64,000 nucleotides of DNA from Flavobacterium sp. Its GTDB lineage: Bacteria; Bacteroidota; Bacteroidia; Flavobacteriales; Flavobacteriaceae. A program made the position numbers and the translations under genes. Numbering within the stretch: the first letter of the stretch is position 1; every line of letters begins with the position of its first letter. The notes beneath the pieces are model-generated. The model ran no database searches and had not been told where the DNA came from. It saw only the letters and a program-made list of their open reading frames with translations. Of this stretch, positions 29,559 through 38,255 are shown piece by piece. Where the stretch lies: contig NZ_SEBR01000010.1 in the NCBI RefSeq assembly GCF_004295795.1, positions 1-64,000 on the forward strand, in the 5' to 3' direction.

Positions 29559-32165
29559 TTGGCAGTCAAACAGAAAGAAGCGAAGGAAACGCCGCTCATG
29601 AAACAATACAATGAGATCAAGCGAAAATATCCCGACGCTTGCCTTTTGTTTCGCGTGGGCGACTTTTACGAGACTTTTGGTGAAGATGCGATCCGCGCGG
29701 CGAAAATTCTCGGAATCGTGCAAACCAAGCGAGGTGCGGGCTCTGAAACCGAAACCGCGTTGGCCGGATTTCCACATCATTCGTTGAATACGTATCTGCC
29801 AAAATTGGTAAAAGCCGGATTGAGAGTCGCCGTATGCGATCAGCTCGAAGATCCGAAAATGACCAAGACGATCGTGAAGCGTGGAGTAACCGAATTGGTA
29901 ACGCCCGGAGTTTCGATGAACGACGAGGTTTTGATCTCGAAATCGAACAACTTTTTGGCCGCGATCCATTTTGGGAAAAAATTGCTCGGAGTGTCGTTTT
30001 TGGACGTTTCGACAGGCGAATTTTTGACTTCACAAGGAAATTCCGAGTACGTCGACAAATTGCTGCAGAATTTCAGTCCATCCGAGATTTTGGTTCCGAA
30101 GGCTTGCAAACAGGATTTCCAGGCCTTGTTCGGACAAAGTTTCCACACTTTCTATCTCGAGGATTGGGTTTTCAAGCACGATTACGCGTTCGAATCGCTC
30201 AACAACCATTTCAGGACAACATCGCTAAAAGGTTTCGGGATCGACGAGTTGCCTGACGGGATCGTGGCGTCGGGTGCGATTTTGTATTATCTGTCAGAAA
30301 CACAACACAATAAATTACAGCACATTACCGCGATCCAGCGCATTGCCGAAGACGCTTATGTTTGGATGGACCGCTTTACGATCCGCAATCTCGAGTTGTA
30401 TCACAGCTACAATCCGAATGCCGTTACGCTTCTCGACGTGATCGACCGCACGCTTTCGCCTATGGGCGGACGTTTGCTCAAACGCTGGCTCGCGCTTCCG
30501 TTGAAAGATGCCGACAGGATTCGCAATCGCCATCAAATTGTCGGTTATCTGAAGGATAACTCAGAGGTGCTCAAAAATATCCAATTTCAGATTAAGCAAA
30601 TGAGCGATCTGGAGCGCCTGATCTCGAAAATCGCCACGGGGAAAGTTTCGCCACGTGAAGTCGTTTACCTCAAGGATTCGTTGAACGCGATTGTTCCGAT
30701 AAAAGAATTGGCTTCGAAAAGCGACAATGAATCGGTAAAGAAAATGGGAGAAAACCTTGACAGTTGCGACGATCTGCGCGCGAAAATTGCACAAATGCTC
30801 AATCCCGAAGCGCCGGTTGCGATCGCGAAAGGAAACGCTATTGCCAAAGGCGTGAATCCGGAACTCGACGAATTGCGCGCGATTTCGACATCGGGAAAGG
30901 AATTTCTGGAAAGGATCGAGAAAGCCGAATCGGAAAGAACCGGAATTTCATCGCTCAAAATTTCGTTCAACAATGTTTTCGGTTACTATATAGAAGTCCG
31001 GAATGCGCACAAAGACAAAGTTCCGACCGAATGGATCCGGAAACAGACTTTGGTGAACGCCGAGCGCTACATCACCGAAGAACTCAAGGAATACGAATCG
31101 AAGATTTTGGGTGCCGAGGAGAAAATCCAAAAGCTCGAATCGGAACTTTTTGAACAATTGGTTTCGTGGATAGCGGGTTATATCAAGCCTGTGCAAATGA
31201 ACGCGAACTTGGTGGCGCAGCTTGACTGTCTGTCGTCTTTCGCGCAATTGGCCATCGAAAACAAATATGTGCAACCTACGATCGACGAATCTTTCGAACT
31301 CGAAATCAAGGACGGACGCCATCCGGTTATCGAAAAACAACTTCCGGTTGGAACGCCTTACATCGCAAACGACGTTTATCTCGACCGCGACAATCAGCAG
31401 ATCATCATGATCACCGGACCGAACATGTCTGGTAAATCGGCGATTTTGCGTCAGACGGCGCTTATAGTCTTGCTGGCGCAGATGGGAAGTTTCGTGCCGG
31501 CCAAAAGCGTGCGCATGGGAATTGTCGACAAGATTTTTACGCGTGTAGGCGCATCGGACAATATTTCGATGGGCGAGTCGACGTTTATGGTTGAAATGAA
31601 CGAAACGGCTTCGATTTTGAACAATCTGTCTGACCGAAGTTTGGTGCTTTTGGACGAAATCGGCCGCGGAACCAGTACTTACGACGGAATTTCCATAGCT
31701 TGGGCAATCGCCGAATATCTGCACGAACATCCAGGGAAACCCAAGACTTTGTTCGCGACGCATTATCACGAGTTGAACGAAATGACCGAAATCCTTCCGC
31801 GAATCAAGAATTTCAATGTTTCGGTGAAAGAACTCAAGGACAATGTTTTATTTATCCGAAAATTGGTCGAAGGCGGAAGCGCGCACAGCTTCGGAATCCA
31901 CGTGGCAAAAATGGCCGGAATGCCGCAAATGGTGATTTCGAAAGCCCAGAAATTGCTCAAAAAACTCGAGAAAGATCATTCTGGCGAGGCTTTGAACGGA
32001 AATATGGTCAAGGAAGATGAACTGCAACTGAGTTTTTTCAATCTCGACGATCCGCTTTTGCTTGAAATCAAGGAAGAGATCCTGAGTACGAACATCGACA
32101 ACCTCACGCCGGTCGAGGCTTTGATGAAGCTCAATGAAATCAAGCGAATGTTGACCAAAAAATAA
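29559..32165 (+). CDS. mutS: DNA mismatch repair protein MutS
   Basis: [62 protein letters not shown] start. Confidence 0.98.
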   Translation: MAVKQKEAKETPLMKQYNEIKRKYPDACLLFRVGDFYETFGEDAIRAAKILGIVQTKRGAGSETETALAGFPHHSLNTYLPKLVKAGLRVAVCDQLEDPKMTKTIVKRGVTELVTPGVSMNDEVLISKSNNFLAAIHFGKKLLGVSFLDVSTGEFLTSQGNSEYVDKLLQNFSPSEILVPKACKQDFQALFGQSFHTFYLEDWVFKHDYAFESLNNHFRTTSLKGFGIDELPDGIVASGAILYYLSETQHNKLQHITAIQRIAEDAYVWMDRFTIRNLELYHSYNPNAVTLLDVIDRTLSPMGGRLLKRWLALPLKDADRIRNRHQIVGYLKDNSEVLKNIQFQIKQMSDLERLISKIATGKVSPREVVYLKDSLNAIVPIKELASKSDNESVKKMGENLDSCDDLRAKIAQMLNPEAPVAIAKGNAIAKGVNPELDELRAISTSGKEFLERIEKAESERTGISSLKISFNNVFGYYIEVRNAHKDKVPTEWIRKQTLVNAERYITEELKEYESKILGAEEKIQKLESELFEQLVSWIAGYIKPVQMNANLVAQLDCLSSFAQLAIENKYVQPTIDESFELEIKDGRHPVIEKQLPVGTPYIANDVYLDRDNQQIIMITGPNMSGKSAILRQTALIVLLAQMGSFVPAKSVRMGIVDKIFTRVGASDNISMGESTFMVEMNETASILNNLSDRSLVLLDEIGRGTSTYDGISIAWAIAEYLHEHPGKPKTLFATHYHELNEMTEILPRIKNFNVSVKELKDNVLFIRKLVEGGSAHSFGIHVAKMAGMPQMVISKAQKLLKKLEKDHSGEALNGNMVKEDELQLSFFNLDDPLLLEIKEEILSTNIDNLTPVEALMKLNEIKRMLTKK

Positions 32166-32303
32166 TTTTGTGTTATCGTTCCCGAAATCAAGAGATTAGA
32201 AATCGGAGATAATTTTTTCTTTGAAAAGACTTGCGTTTTTGGTTTATTGTCTTAAATTTGCCTCCGCATTACAGCAATGTGTGCATTTGAAATAGTGAAG
32301 TAC

Positions 32304-32376
32304 GCGAAAATAGCTCAGTTGGTAGAGCGCCACCTTGCCAAGGTGGAGGTCGCGGGTTCGAATCCCGTTTTTCGCT
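32304..32376 (+). tRNA. tRNA-Gly (anticodon GCC)
   Basis: GCGAAAA acceptor pairs with TTTTCGC; AGCTCAGTTGGTAGAGC D-arm; CACCTTGCCAAGGTG anticodon stem-loop; GGTTCGAATCC; encoded CCA at 32377-32379. Confidence 0.97.
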
Positions 32377-32390
32377 CCAAAGTGACTACC

Positions 32391-32476
32391 GCTCGGATGG
32401 TGAAATCGGTAGACACGCTGGACTTAAAATCCAGTGGGCAGTAATGCCTGTGCGGGTTCAAGTCCCGCTCCGAGTA
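32391..32476 (+). tRNA. tRNA-Leu (anticodon TAA)
   Basis: 86-nt class II tRNA: CTGGACTTAAAATCCAG anticodon arm, variable arm GGGCAGTAATGCCTG, GGGTTCAAGTCCC. Confidence 0.96.
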
Positions 32477-32483
32477 CAAAGAA

Positions 32484-32523
32484 AACCCGTAACGAATTTA
32501 TTATTAATTCTTTACGGGTTTTT
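32484..32523 (+). terminator. Terminator after tRNA cluster
   Basis: AACCCGTAA-...-TTTACGGGTTTTTTG. Confidence 0.75.
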
Positions 32524-32555
32524 TGTTTGTTGTTTGTCAGACTTGTGTCAAGCGA

Positions 32556-33521
32556 CTATTTCTTCATCACTTTCACCACTTTTGTCTTTTCCCCAATCTT
32601 GATTTTCGCCAGATATATTCCTATCGGCAAATGCGTCAGATCGATCGTGTTTCCCGATATTTTCTGAGGTGCGACAACCATTTTTCCGTCGAGGGCAAAA
32701 ATCGAAAATACGCAATTTTCGTCTGAGTTGACATGGATTTCTCCGGATGTCGGATTCGGATAGACACTGACTTCCGACAAATCCTGATCATTGACGCCAA
32801 GCGATTGCTGATGGATCACACCGACGGCCTGCAGGTCGAATCCGCAAGAATTGAATGGCGTGGGAAACGAATCGTTCACGGCGTTTCCGAAACTGTCTTG
32901 AGAAGCGAAATCAGGGTTGATCGATCCTACGACGTCGATGATTTTGACATGTGTGATACTATTCTTGTCCAAAAGCGCATCGTCAGGCAAATCGGACAAA
33001 TCGAAAGGCGTTCCGTAAAGCGCGGCATATTTTCCGGCGAGATTGTTCAGATACGGCGCAGAAGGCGTTCCGAATGAACCTATTTGGGTCGCGGTCTCCG
33101 TTTGGCTGTGATTCGGAAAACGGAAAAAATGCTGTCCGTCAGAACTCACTTCGACAAATGCCAATTCGAGATAAGCCGTGCTGCCGTTTTCAAAAACCGC
33201 GAAGTCGAACCCTTCGTCATTTCGGACGGCAGAGTCAAAAGTTGCGATCGCAAAACCGCCATCGCCAAGACTTACGGTGTTTCCGTCGGGAAAACCTGTC
33301 GCGTACTCCGGAAGTCCGGCCGAGGCGAAATTGCTTCCGGCGGCGGTAAGAGTCGGATTCGAAATATTGACATACCCGCGCTCGACCGAAATTTCCGTTG
33401 CCCAAGCGACAAAATTCGGGCTTTCTTTGGGAATCGCAGTCGAACCGGCCTCGCCCGCAGCCGGTGGATAACTTTGGGCGAGACAAGTCAGACTTAGAAA
33501 ACAGAGCAGCGAAAAACGCAT
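32556..33521 (-). CDS. T9SS type A sorting domain-containing surface protein (candidate cobalamin-regulon member)
   Basis: Signal peptide; YPNPTSGEIHVNSDENCVFSIFALDGKMV...KTKVVKVMKK CTD; directly downstream of riboswitch-controlled gene 33521-34816. Confidence 0.87.
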   Translation of the reverse strand: MRFSLLCFLSLTCLAQSYPPAAGEAGSTAIPKESPNFVAWATEISVERGYVNISNPTLTAAGSNFASAGLPEYATGFPDGNTVSLGDGGFAIATFDSAVRNDEGFDFAVFENGSTAYLELAFVEVSSDGQHFFRFPNHSQTETATQIGSFGTPSAPYLNNLAGKYAALYGTPFDLSDLPDDALLDKNSITHVKIIDVVGSINPDFASQDSFGNAVNDSFPTPFNSCGFDLQAVGVIHQQSLGVNDQDLSEVSVYPNPTSGEIHVNSDENCVFSIFALDGKMVVAPQKISGNTIDLTHLPIGIYLAKIKIGEKTKVVKVMKK

Positions 33522-34816
33522 TATTTTACGAGGATTTTTGTCGTGACGACGCCTTTTTGCGTGGCGATTTGCGCCAGATATTGTCCCGATTGCAAGCTTG
33601 TCACGTCAATACCAAGTTGGTTTGACGCATTTTGTTCGAGTACTTTTCGTCCGGTGAGATCGAATAGAGAGACCGGGACGACTTCTTCGGAATTCACGAA
33701 AAACTTGTCGCTTGTTGGGTTTGGATACGCGAACAACGCCAATTTTCGAGTAGGATTCGGAACGGACAAATTCGGTTCGGCTTTGTAGAAACCGTTCGGG
33801 ATCACGCCGACGACATAATTTGTGACTGCCGTGCCGTTAGCGTCATAAACAAAGGCCGTTCCTGGGGAAACGTAATTTCCGGCGTCGGCTACATAGAGTT
33901 TTCCGTCGATGAAATTGAGTCCGTAAATGCCGTAAACGCCTTGTTCGCCAAGAGCGATTATCGCCGGAGCGTTCAATCCCAAAGAAGAGATTTCGCCTTT
34001 GTACACGTTCGCGTCGTTGGTAAAGAAAATACTTCCGTTGCCCGAACTTTGTAAATTCGCCGGATTCATGCCGTTCCAAGTAAGGCTTTCCTCGACCTCA
34101 TTGTCGCTGAGGTCGATCTTGTAAAGTCCGCCGGAGGTTTGCGTTCCTGACCAAGACGGTTTCCCGCCGCACAAAACGTAAAGGAATCCGTTGTCGACCA
34201 CATAAGAATTCGGGACGTCGCCAACTGCAATCGAAGTCGTGAGCGTCTCGGTTTGAGGATTCACGATCGATACCGAATTCCCGAATCCGTAACCGCCTTG
34301 ATGCAAAATGTAAAGTTGGTTATTGATTGCCGCAATGCGCTCGGCACCTTCAGCAAGCGGGATCGTGTTTTCCACGATGTTAGTTTCCAAATCGAGAACC
34401 GCGAGGTAGTCGTCGTTTGCGTTTGCGCCGCTTCCCCAATTGGTAATGAAGCCTTTTCCATCGACAAAAGCCATATACCGCGGATTGTTCAAACCTGTAC
34501 TAACAGTAGCGACGAGTTCGAAAGTCATGCGGTCGACGATTTTTATCGTGTTGGAAATATTGAGTACGATGTAAGCGTAATTTCCGTAGAACGTCAGGCT
34601 TTGTGCCGTGTCACCCAAAGATCCGGCCGACGGATTCGCGCTTGCGAAAATGTTGTTCTGTAGCGATCCTGAGTTTGGGATGTAGGAAACCGAGGCGTTG
34701 TTGCTTCCGGCTCCGCCTTCGTTGAGCACGAAAATGCCGTTGTCGAACGATTGCGCATCGGCTGCGACCGAAATCAGTCCAAAAAGCATTGCAAAAAAAG
34801 TGTAGATATGTTTCAT
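33521..34816 (-). CDS. YncE-like/DUF5074-type beta-propeller surface protein with T9SS type A CTD; BtuG-like candidate
   Basis: MKHIYTFFAMLFGLISVAADAQSFDNGIFVLNEGG...TIKIVDRMTFELVATVSTGLNNPRYMAFVDGKGFITNWG...; CTD FAYPNPTSDKFFVNSEEVVPVSLFDLTGRKVLEQ; preceded by cobalamin riboswitch. Confidence 0.85.
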   Translation of the reverse strand: MKHIYTFFAMLFGLISVAADAQSFDNGIFVLNEGGAGSNNASVSYIPNSGSLQNNIFASANPSAGSLGDTAQSLTFYGNYAYIVLNISNTIKIVDRMTFELVATVSTGLNNPRYMAFVDGKGFITNWGSGANANDDYLAVLDLETNIVENTIPLAEGAERIAAINNQLYILHQGGYGFGNSVSIVNPQTETLTTSIAVGDVPNSYVVDNGFLYVLCGGKPSWSGTQTSGGLYKIDLSDNEVEESLTWNGMNPANLQSSGNGSIFFTNDANVYKGEISSLGLNAPAIIALGEQGVYGIYGLNFIDGKLYVADAGNYVSPGTAFVYDANGTAVTNYVVGVIPNGFYKAEPNLSVPNPTRKLALFAYPNPTSDKFFVNSEEVVPVSLFDLTGRKVLEQNASNQLGIDVTSLQSGQYLAQIATQKGVVTTKILVK

Positions 34817-34918
34817 GTTACAAAATTTACAAATGAAACATCGGGAAATGGAGAAGCGGGCGCGAACGCCAAAATGCCTCAAATCTTTTTTCCCGAAGAT
34901 TCGCGATGAATGTCGATT

Positions 34919-35085
34919 GAGGCAGGTCTCCTGGCTTGCGTCTTGGCCGCGCCTTCCCATATTTTCATACAGTGGCTTTAGGATGCGGCAAGCTTTTTAG
35001 CTTACAGTTGCGGGAACAGCTTTGGATTTTCACCAAATTCCCTTTTAATGCTTTGCGCGAAAAACGATCGGCAAGGCAACCAAAA
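34919..35085 (-). ncRNA. Cobalamin (B12) riboswitch upstream of 33521-34816
   Basis: Minus strand AAAGGGAATTTGGTGAAAATCCAAAGCTGTTCCCGCAACTGTAAGC...AAGCCAGGAGACCTGCC (B12 box). Confidence 0.95.
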
Positions 35086-35091
35086 TCGCGG

Positions 35092-35099
35092 CAAAGGTA
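35092..35099 (-). promoter_or_regulatory. -7 element for minus-strand riboswitch transcript
   Basis: TACCTTTG (TAnnTTTG) on minus strand. Confidence 0.55.
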
Positions 35100-35153
35100 A
35101 AGCAATTCTTTTCAAATTGGCAAAACGCTAAGAATTCCTTGGAATTTAAACGA

Positions 35154-35161
35154 TACCTTTG
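35154..35161 (+). promoter_or_regulatory. -7 element for plus-strand riboswitch transcript
   Basis: TACCTTTG (TAnnTTTG) on plus strand. Confidence 0.55.
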
Positions 35162-35174
35162 CGGCTTTTAAGTT

Positions 35175-35344
35175 CTTTCTTAATTCTTCAACCGGGAAAG
35201 GTTGCATGTAACGTGCATTAATAGGGAATCGTGTGCAAATCACGAGCTGTCGCGCAACTGTAAGTAACATGAGGTTTCATCTTTTTGTCCACTGTTTTTG
35301 AAATGGAAGGCAGATGAAAGCGTTACGAGCCAGGAGACCTGCCT
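35175..35344 (+). ncRNA. Cobalamin (B12) riboswitch upstream of fabH paralogue/DUF71 operon
   Basis: AATAGGGAATCGTGTGCAAATCACGAGCTGTCGCGCAACTGTAAGT...ACGAGCCAGGAGACCTGCC. Confidence 0.96.
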
Positions 35345-35586
35345 TTTTTGAATTGACGGTACTTTCGCGATTTGAAGTGTTTGTCAGGTGATGTCTGTTT
35401 TCCGGAAGCCTTTGTTTTCGGGAGATCGCTTTTTCAAAACGTCGCCTTTTCAATGATTTCCGCAAATTACCTCGAAGCGAGGCAGGATTTTTGACGACAA
35501 CAACCAATCAATAAAAAGTTGGGCGGCGAATGTTTATTTCCGTCAAGCGGATTTTTCGCGCCCTTTCAGCACATCAAGACAACACA

Positions 35587-36579
35587 GTGAACCACAACCA
35601 AAAAACCACAGCAAGAATTTCAGGCATTGGCGGATTCGTTCCAGACACGATTCTCGACAACGCGCAACTCGAGCAAATGGTCGATACAAGCGATCTTTGG
35701 ATTACCTCGCGAACCGGGATCAAACAACGAAGAATTGTCGGGAACGACGATTTTGCGACTTCGGACCTTGCTGCGAAAGCGATCGCGAATCTTTTCGAAA
35801 ACACTTCGATTTTACCCGATCAAGTCGAATGCGTGATTCTCGCCACGGCAACTCCGGATGAAATGCTCGCGCCTACGGCAGCTGTCGTATGTCAAAAATC
35901 GGGGCTCGAAAAAGCCTGGGGATTCGACCTTGGCGCAGCGTGCAGCGGATTTCTATACGCGTTGTCAGTAGGAGCAAGCCTCATCGAAAGCGGACGACAC
36001 ACACACGTAATTGTAGTCGGCGCAGACAAAATGAGTTCGATCGTGAATTACGAAGACCGAAACACCTGCATTCTTTTTGGTGACGGAGCCGGAGCGGTTT
36101 TGCTTTCGGCGAATTACGATGGTTTTGGCGTGCAACAAAGCATTTTTGGTTCGGACGGAGACGGCGCGCAATATCTTTCGGTTCCCGCCGGAGGTTCCAA
36201 AATGCCCGCCTCGCAGGAAACTGTCGCATCCAAACAACATTTCGTGCAACAAGACGGGAAAACCGTTTTCAAGCAGGCAGTGCGCAAGATGGGCGAGAGT
36301 TGCATCGAGCTTTTGAATCTGGCCAAAATCGGGAACGAACAGGTCGATTGGGTAATTCCGCATCAGGCGAACCTTCGCATCATAAAAGCCGTCGGTGAAC
36401 AAATCGGTATCGATCCCGACAAGTTCAAGATCAATATCGAACGTTACGGAAACACAACCGCAGCCACGATTCCACTCGCGCTTTGGGATTTCAAAGACGA
36501 TTTCAAAGCGGGCGACAATGTGGTTTTGACGGCGTTTGGCGCGGGATTCACTTGGGGAAGTACCTATGTGAAATGGTAA
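35587..36579 (+). CDS. 3-oxoacyl-ACP synthase III family (FabH) paralogue
   Basis: ISGIGGFVPDTILDNAQLEQMVDTSDLWITSRTGIKQRRI...DLGAACSGFLYAL...INIERYGNTTAATIPLAL; GTG start at 35587 (ORF open to 35530). Confidence 0.93.
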   Translation: MNHNQKTTARISGIGGFVPDTILDNAQLEQMVDTSDLWITSRTGIKQRRIVGNDDFATSDLAAKAIANLFENTSILPDQVECVILATATPDEMLAPTAAVVCQKSGLEKAWGFDLGAACSGFLYALSVGASLIESGRHTHVIVVGADKMSSIVNYEDRNTCILFGDGAGAVLLSANYDGFGVQQSIFGSDGDGAQYLSVPAGGSKMPASQETVASKQHFVQQDGKTVFKQAVRKMGESCIELLNLAKIGNEQVDWVIPHQANLRIIKAVGEQIGIDPDKFKINIERYGNTTAATIPLALWDFKDDFKAGDNVVLTAFGAGFTWGSTYVKW

Positions 36580-37273
36580 AATCGGATGCAAAAAAGACGT
36601 ATTTCAATTGGAGCAGCGGCAAAGATTCGGCCATGGCGCTTTTTGAGTTGTTGCAGGATAAAAGCTATGATGTCTCGTATTTGCTGACTTCGGTAAATGC
36701 CGTTTTGGATCGGGTTACGATGCATGGCGTTCGGGCGGAATTACTCGACAAACAATTGGAAGCGATTGGAATTCCGAGCGGAAAAGTGCTTTTGCCCGAG
36801 CATCCGACAAATCTCGAGTACGAGAAATTGATGGCTCAAAAAGTGTCCGAACTAAAACAAGACGGTTTTACCCATGCGGCTTTCGGCGATATTTTCCTGG
36901 AGGACTTGCGGATTTATCGGGAAACACAATTGGCATCTTTTGGAATCGAGACCGTTTTTCCGATTTGGGGAAGAAACACAAAGGATTTGATGCGGAATTT
37001 CGTGCAATCCGGATGCAAGGCGATCGTGGTTTGTGCCGATGCGTCGAAGCTCGACAAAGTTGGGTCGGAAAAGCAATCGATGCCGATTTTGTCGATTCGC
37101 TTCCCGAAAATGTCGATGCTTGCGGCGAAAATGGTGAATTCCATACGTTTTGTTTCGACGCTCCGTTTTTTGCGAATCCAGTCGCTTTTTCGGTTGGGGA
37201 AATCGTTTATCGCGAATATGAATCCGAAGGTTGCCAATCCGGATTCTGGTTTTGTGACTTGCTTCCGGCCTAA
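36573..37273 (+). pseudogene. DUF71/COG2102 (Dph6-like) ATP-pyrophosphatase, interrupted by a 1-nt frameshift near 37056-37060
   Basis: N-part TYFNWSSGKDSAMALFELLQ...FGDIFLEDLRIYRETQLASFGIETVFPIWGRNTKDLM...CADASKLDK in one frame; C-part WVGKAIDADFVDSLPENVDACGENGEFHTFCFDAPFFANPVAFSVGEIVYREYESEGCQSGFWFCDLLPA in another. Confidence 0.88.
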
Positions 37274-37336
37274 AAAATCCGAAATAAATCAACGATAAAA
37301 AAAACTTCATCGCACGCAAAATGTGTGAAATACCTT

Positions 37337-37729
37337 ATGGAAATGACAAGAGAAGAGAGAATTGCGAAGTCAGAAACCCGAATTTTTAAAGCCGTTTTTC
37401 CCAATACGACCAATCATTACGACACACTTTTCGGCGGAACGGCCATGCAGCTTATGGACGAAGTGGCTTTTATCACAGCCACGCGTTTTAGCAGACAGCG
37501 AATGGTGACCGTAAGTAGCGATCGCATCGATTTCAAAAAGGCAATTCCGGGAGGAACGATTATCGAATTGATCGGGAAAGTGACTTATCTGGGAAATACG
37601 AGTCTCAAGGTCAAAGTCGATATCTACATCGAGCAAATGTATTCGGAACATCGCGAAAAGGCCGTGAGTGGCGACTTTACGTTTGTGGCGATCGATGCCG
37701 ACAAAAATTCCGTCAAGATCGAACATTGA
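37337..37729 (+). CDS. acyl-CoA thioesterase (hotdog fold)
   Basis: VFPNTTNHYDTLFGGTAMQLMDEVAFITATRFSRQRMVTVSSDRIDF. Confidence 0.93.
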   Translation: MEMTREERIAKSETRIFKAVFPNTTNHYDTLFGGTAMQLMDEVAFITATRFSRQRMVTVSSDRIDFKKAIPGGTIIELIGKVTYLGNTSLKVKVDIYIEQMYSEHREKAVSGDFTFVAIDADKNSVKIEH

Positions 37730-37785
37730 GACTTTTGGCAGATTCGCCGTTTGAAATCTGTCCTATCCGCAAAATTCCAGACATA

Positions 37786-37812
37786 AAAAAAGCCCCGCAA
37801 TGCGGAGCCTTA
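37786..37812 (-). terminator. Terminator downstream of small lipoprotein
   Basis: GGCTCCGCattGCGGGGCTTTTTTT on minus strand. Confidence 0.75.
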
Positions 37813-37836
37813 TTCTGTATAAGCTTAAGCTTAAAA

Positions 37837-38049
37837 TTACTTAGCTGGAGCAGCAGCTGGAGCTTCAGTAGCAGCAGGAGCAGCAGCTGTATCAGCAGGA
37901 GCAGCAACAGTGTCAACAGCTGGAGCAGCTTCTTCAACTGGAGCAACTTCTTCAGTTGTAGTTTCTTCTGCAGCTTTCTCTTCAGTGTTTTTACAAGATA
38001 CAACTGTCAAAGCAGCGATCATAGCCAAGCTCAAAAATACTTTTTTCAT
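37837..38049 (-). CDS. small Ala/Pro/Glu/Thr-rich lipoprotein (70 aa)
   Basis: MKKVFLSLAMIAALTVVSCKNTEEKAAEETTTEEVAPVEEAAPAVDTVAAPADTAAAPAATEAPAAAPAK; lipobox VVSC, own terminator. Confidence 0.8.
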   Translation of the reverse strand: MKKVFLSLAMIAALTVVSCKNTEEKAAEETTTEEVAPVEEAAPAVDTVAAPADTAAAPAATEAPAAAPAK

Positions 38050-38255
38050 CTTACTTAATTATAAAAGGTTAATTATTAATTCGTGGCAAAGATATAAATT
38101 TTTTAATTCGGAAAAATTTTTTCAAATCTTTTTTAGAAAAAACCTTTAACACTTTGCTTGCGCCACACTTTGCAATTCTCGTGCCAAAAAATGCATGAAT
38201 CGTAAAAAATCCATAAAATTTTCAAAATACGTGTAACAATCTGAAAGTCTTGGTT

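Noticed and set aside
32304-32523. Integrated element at the tRNA-Gly/tRNA-Leu cluster
   Set aside because: No integrase, no direct repeat of the tRNA 3' end seen, and the flanking genes look native
37846-37945. GCAGCAGCTGGAGC-like minisatellite
   Set aside because: Explained as codons for the Ala/Pro-rich small lipoprotein on the minus strand
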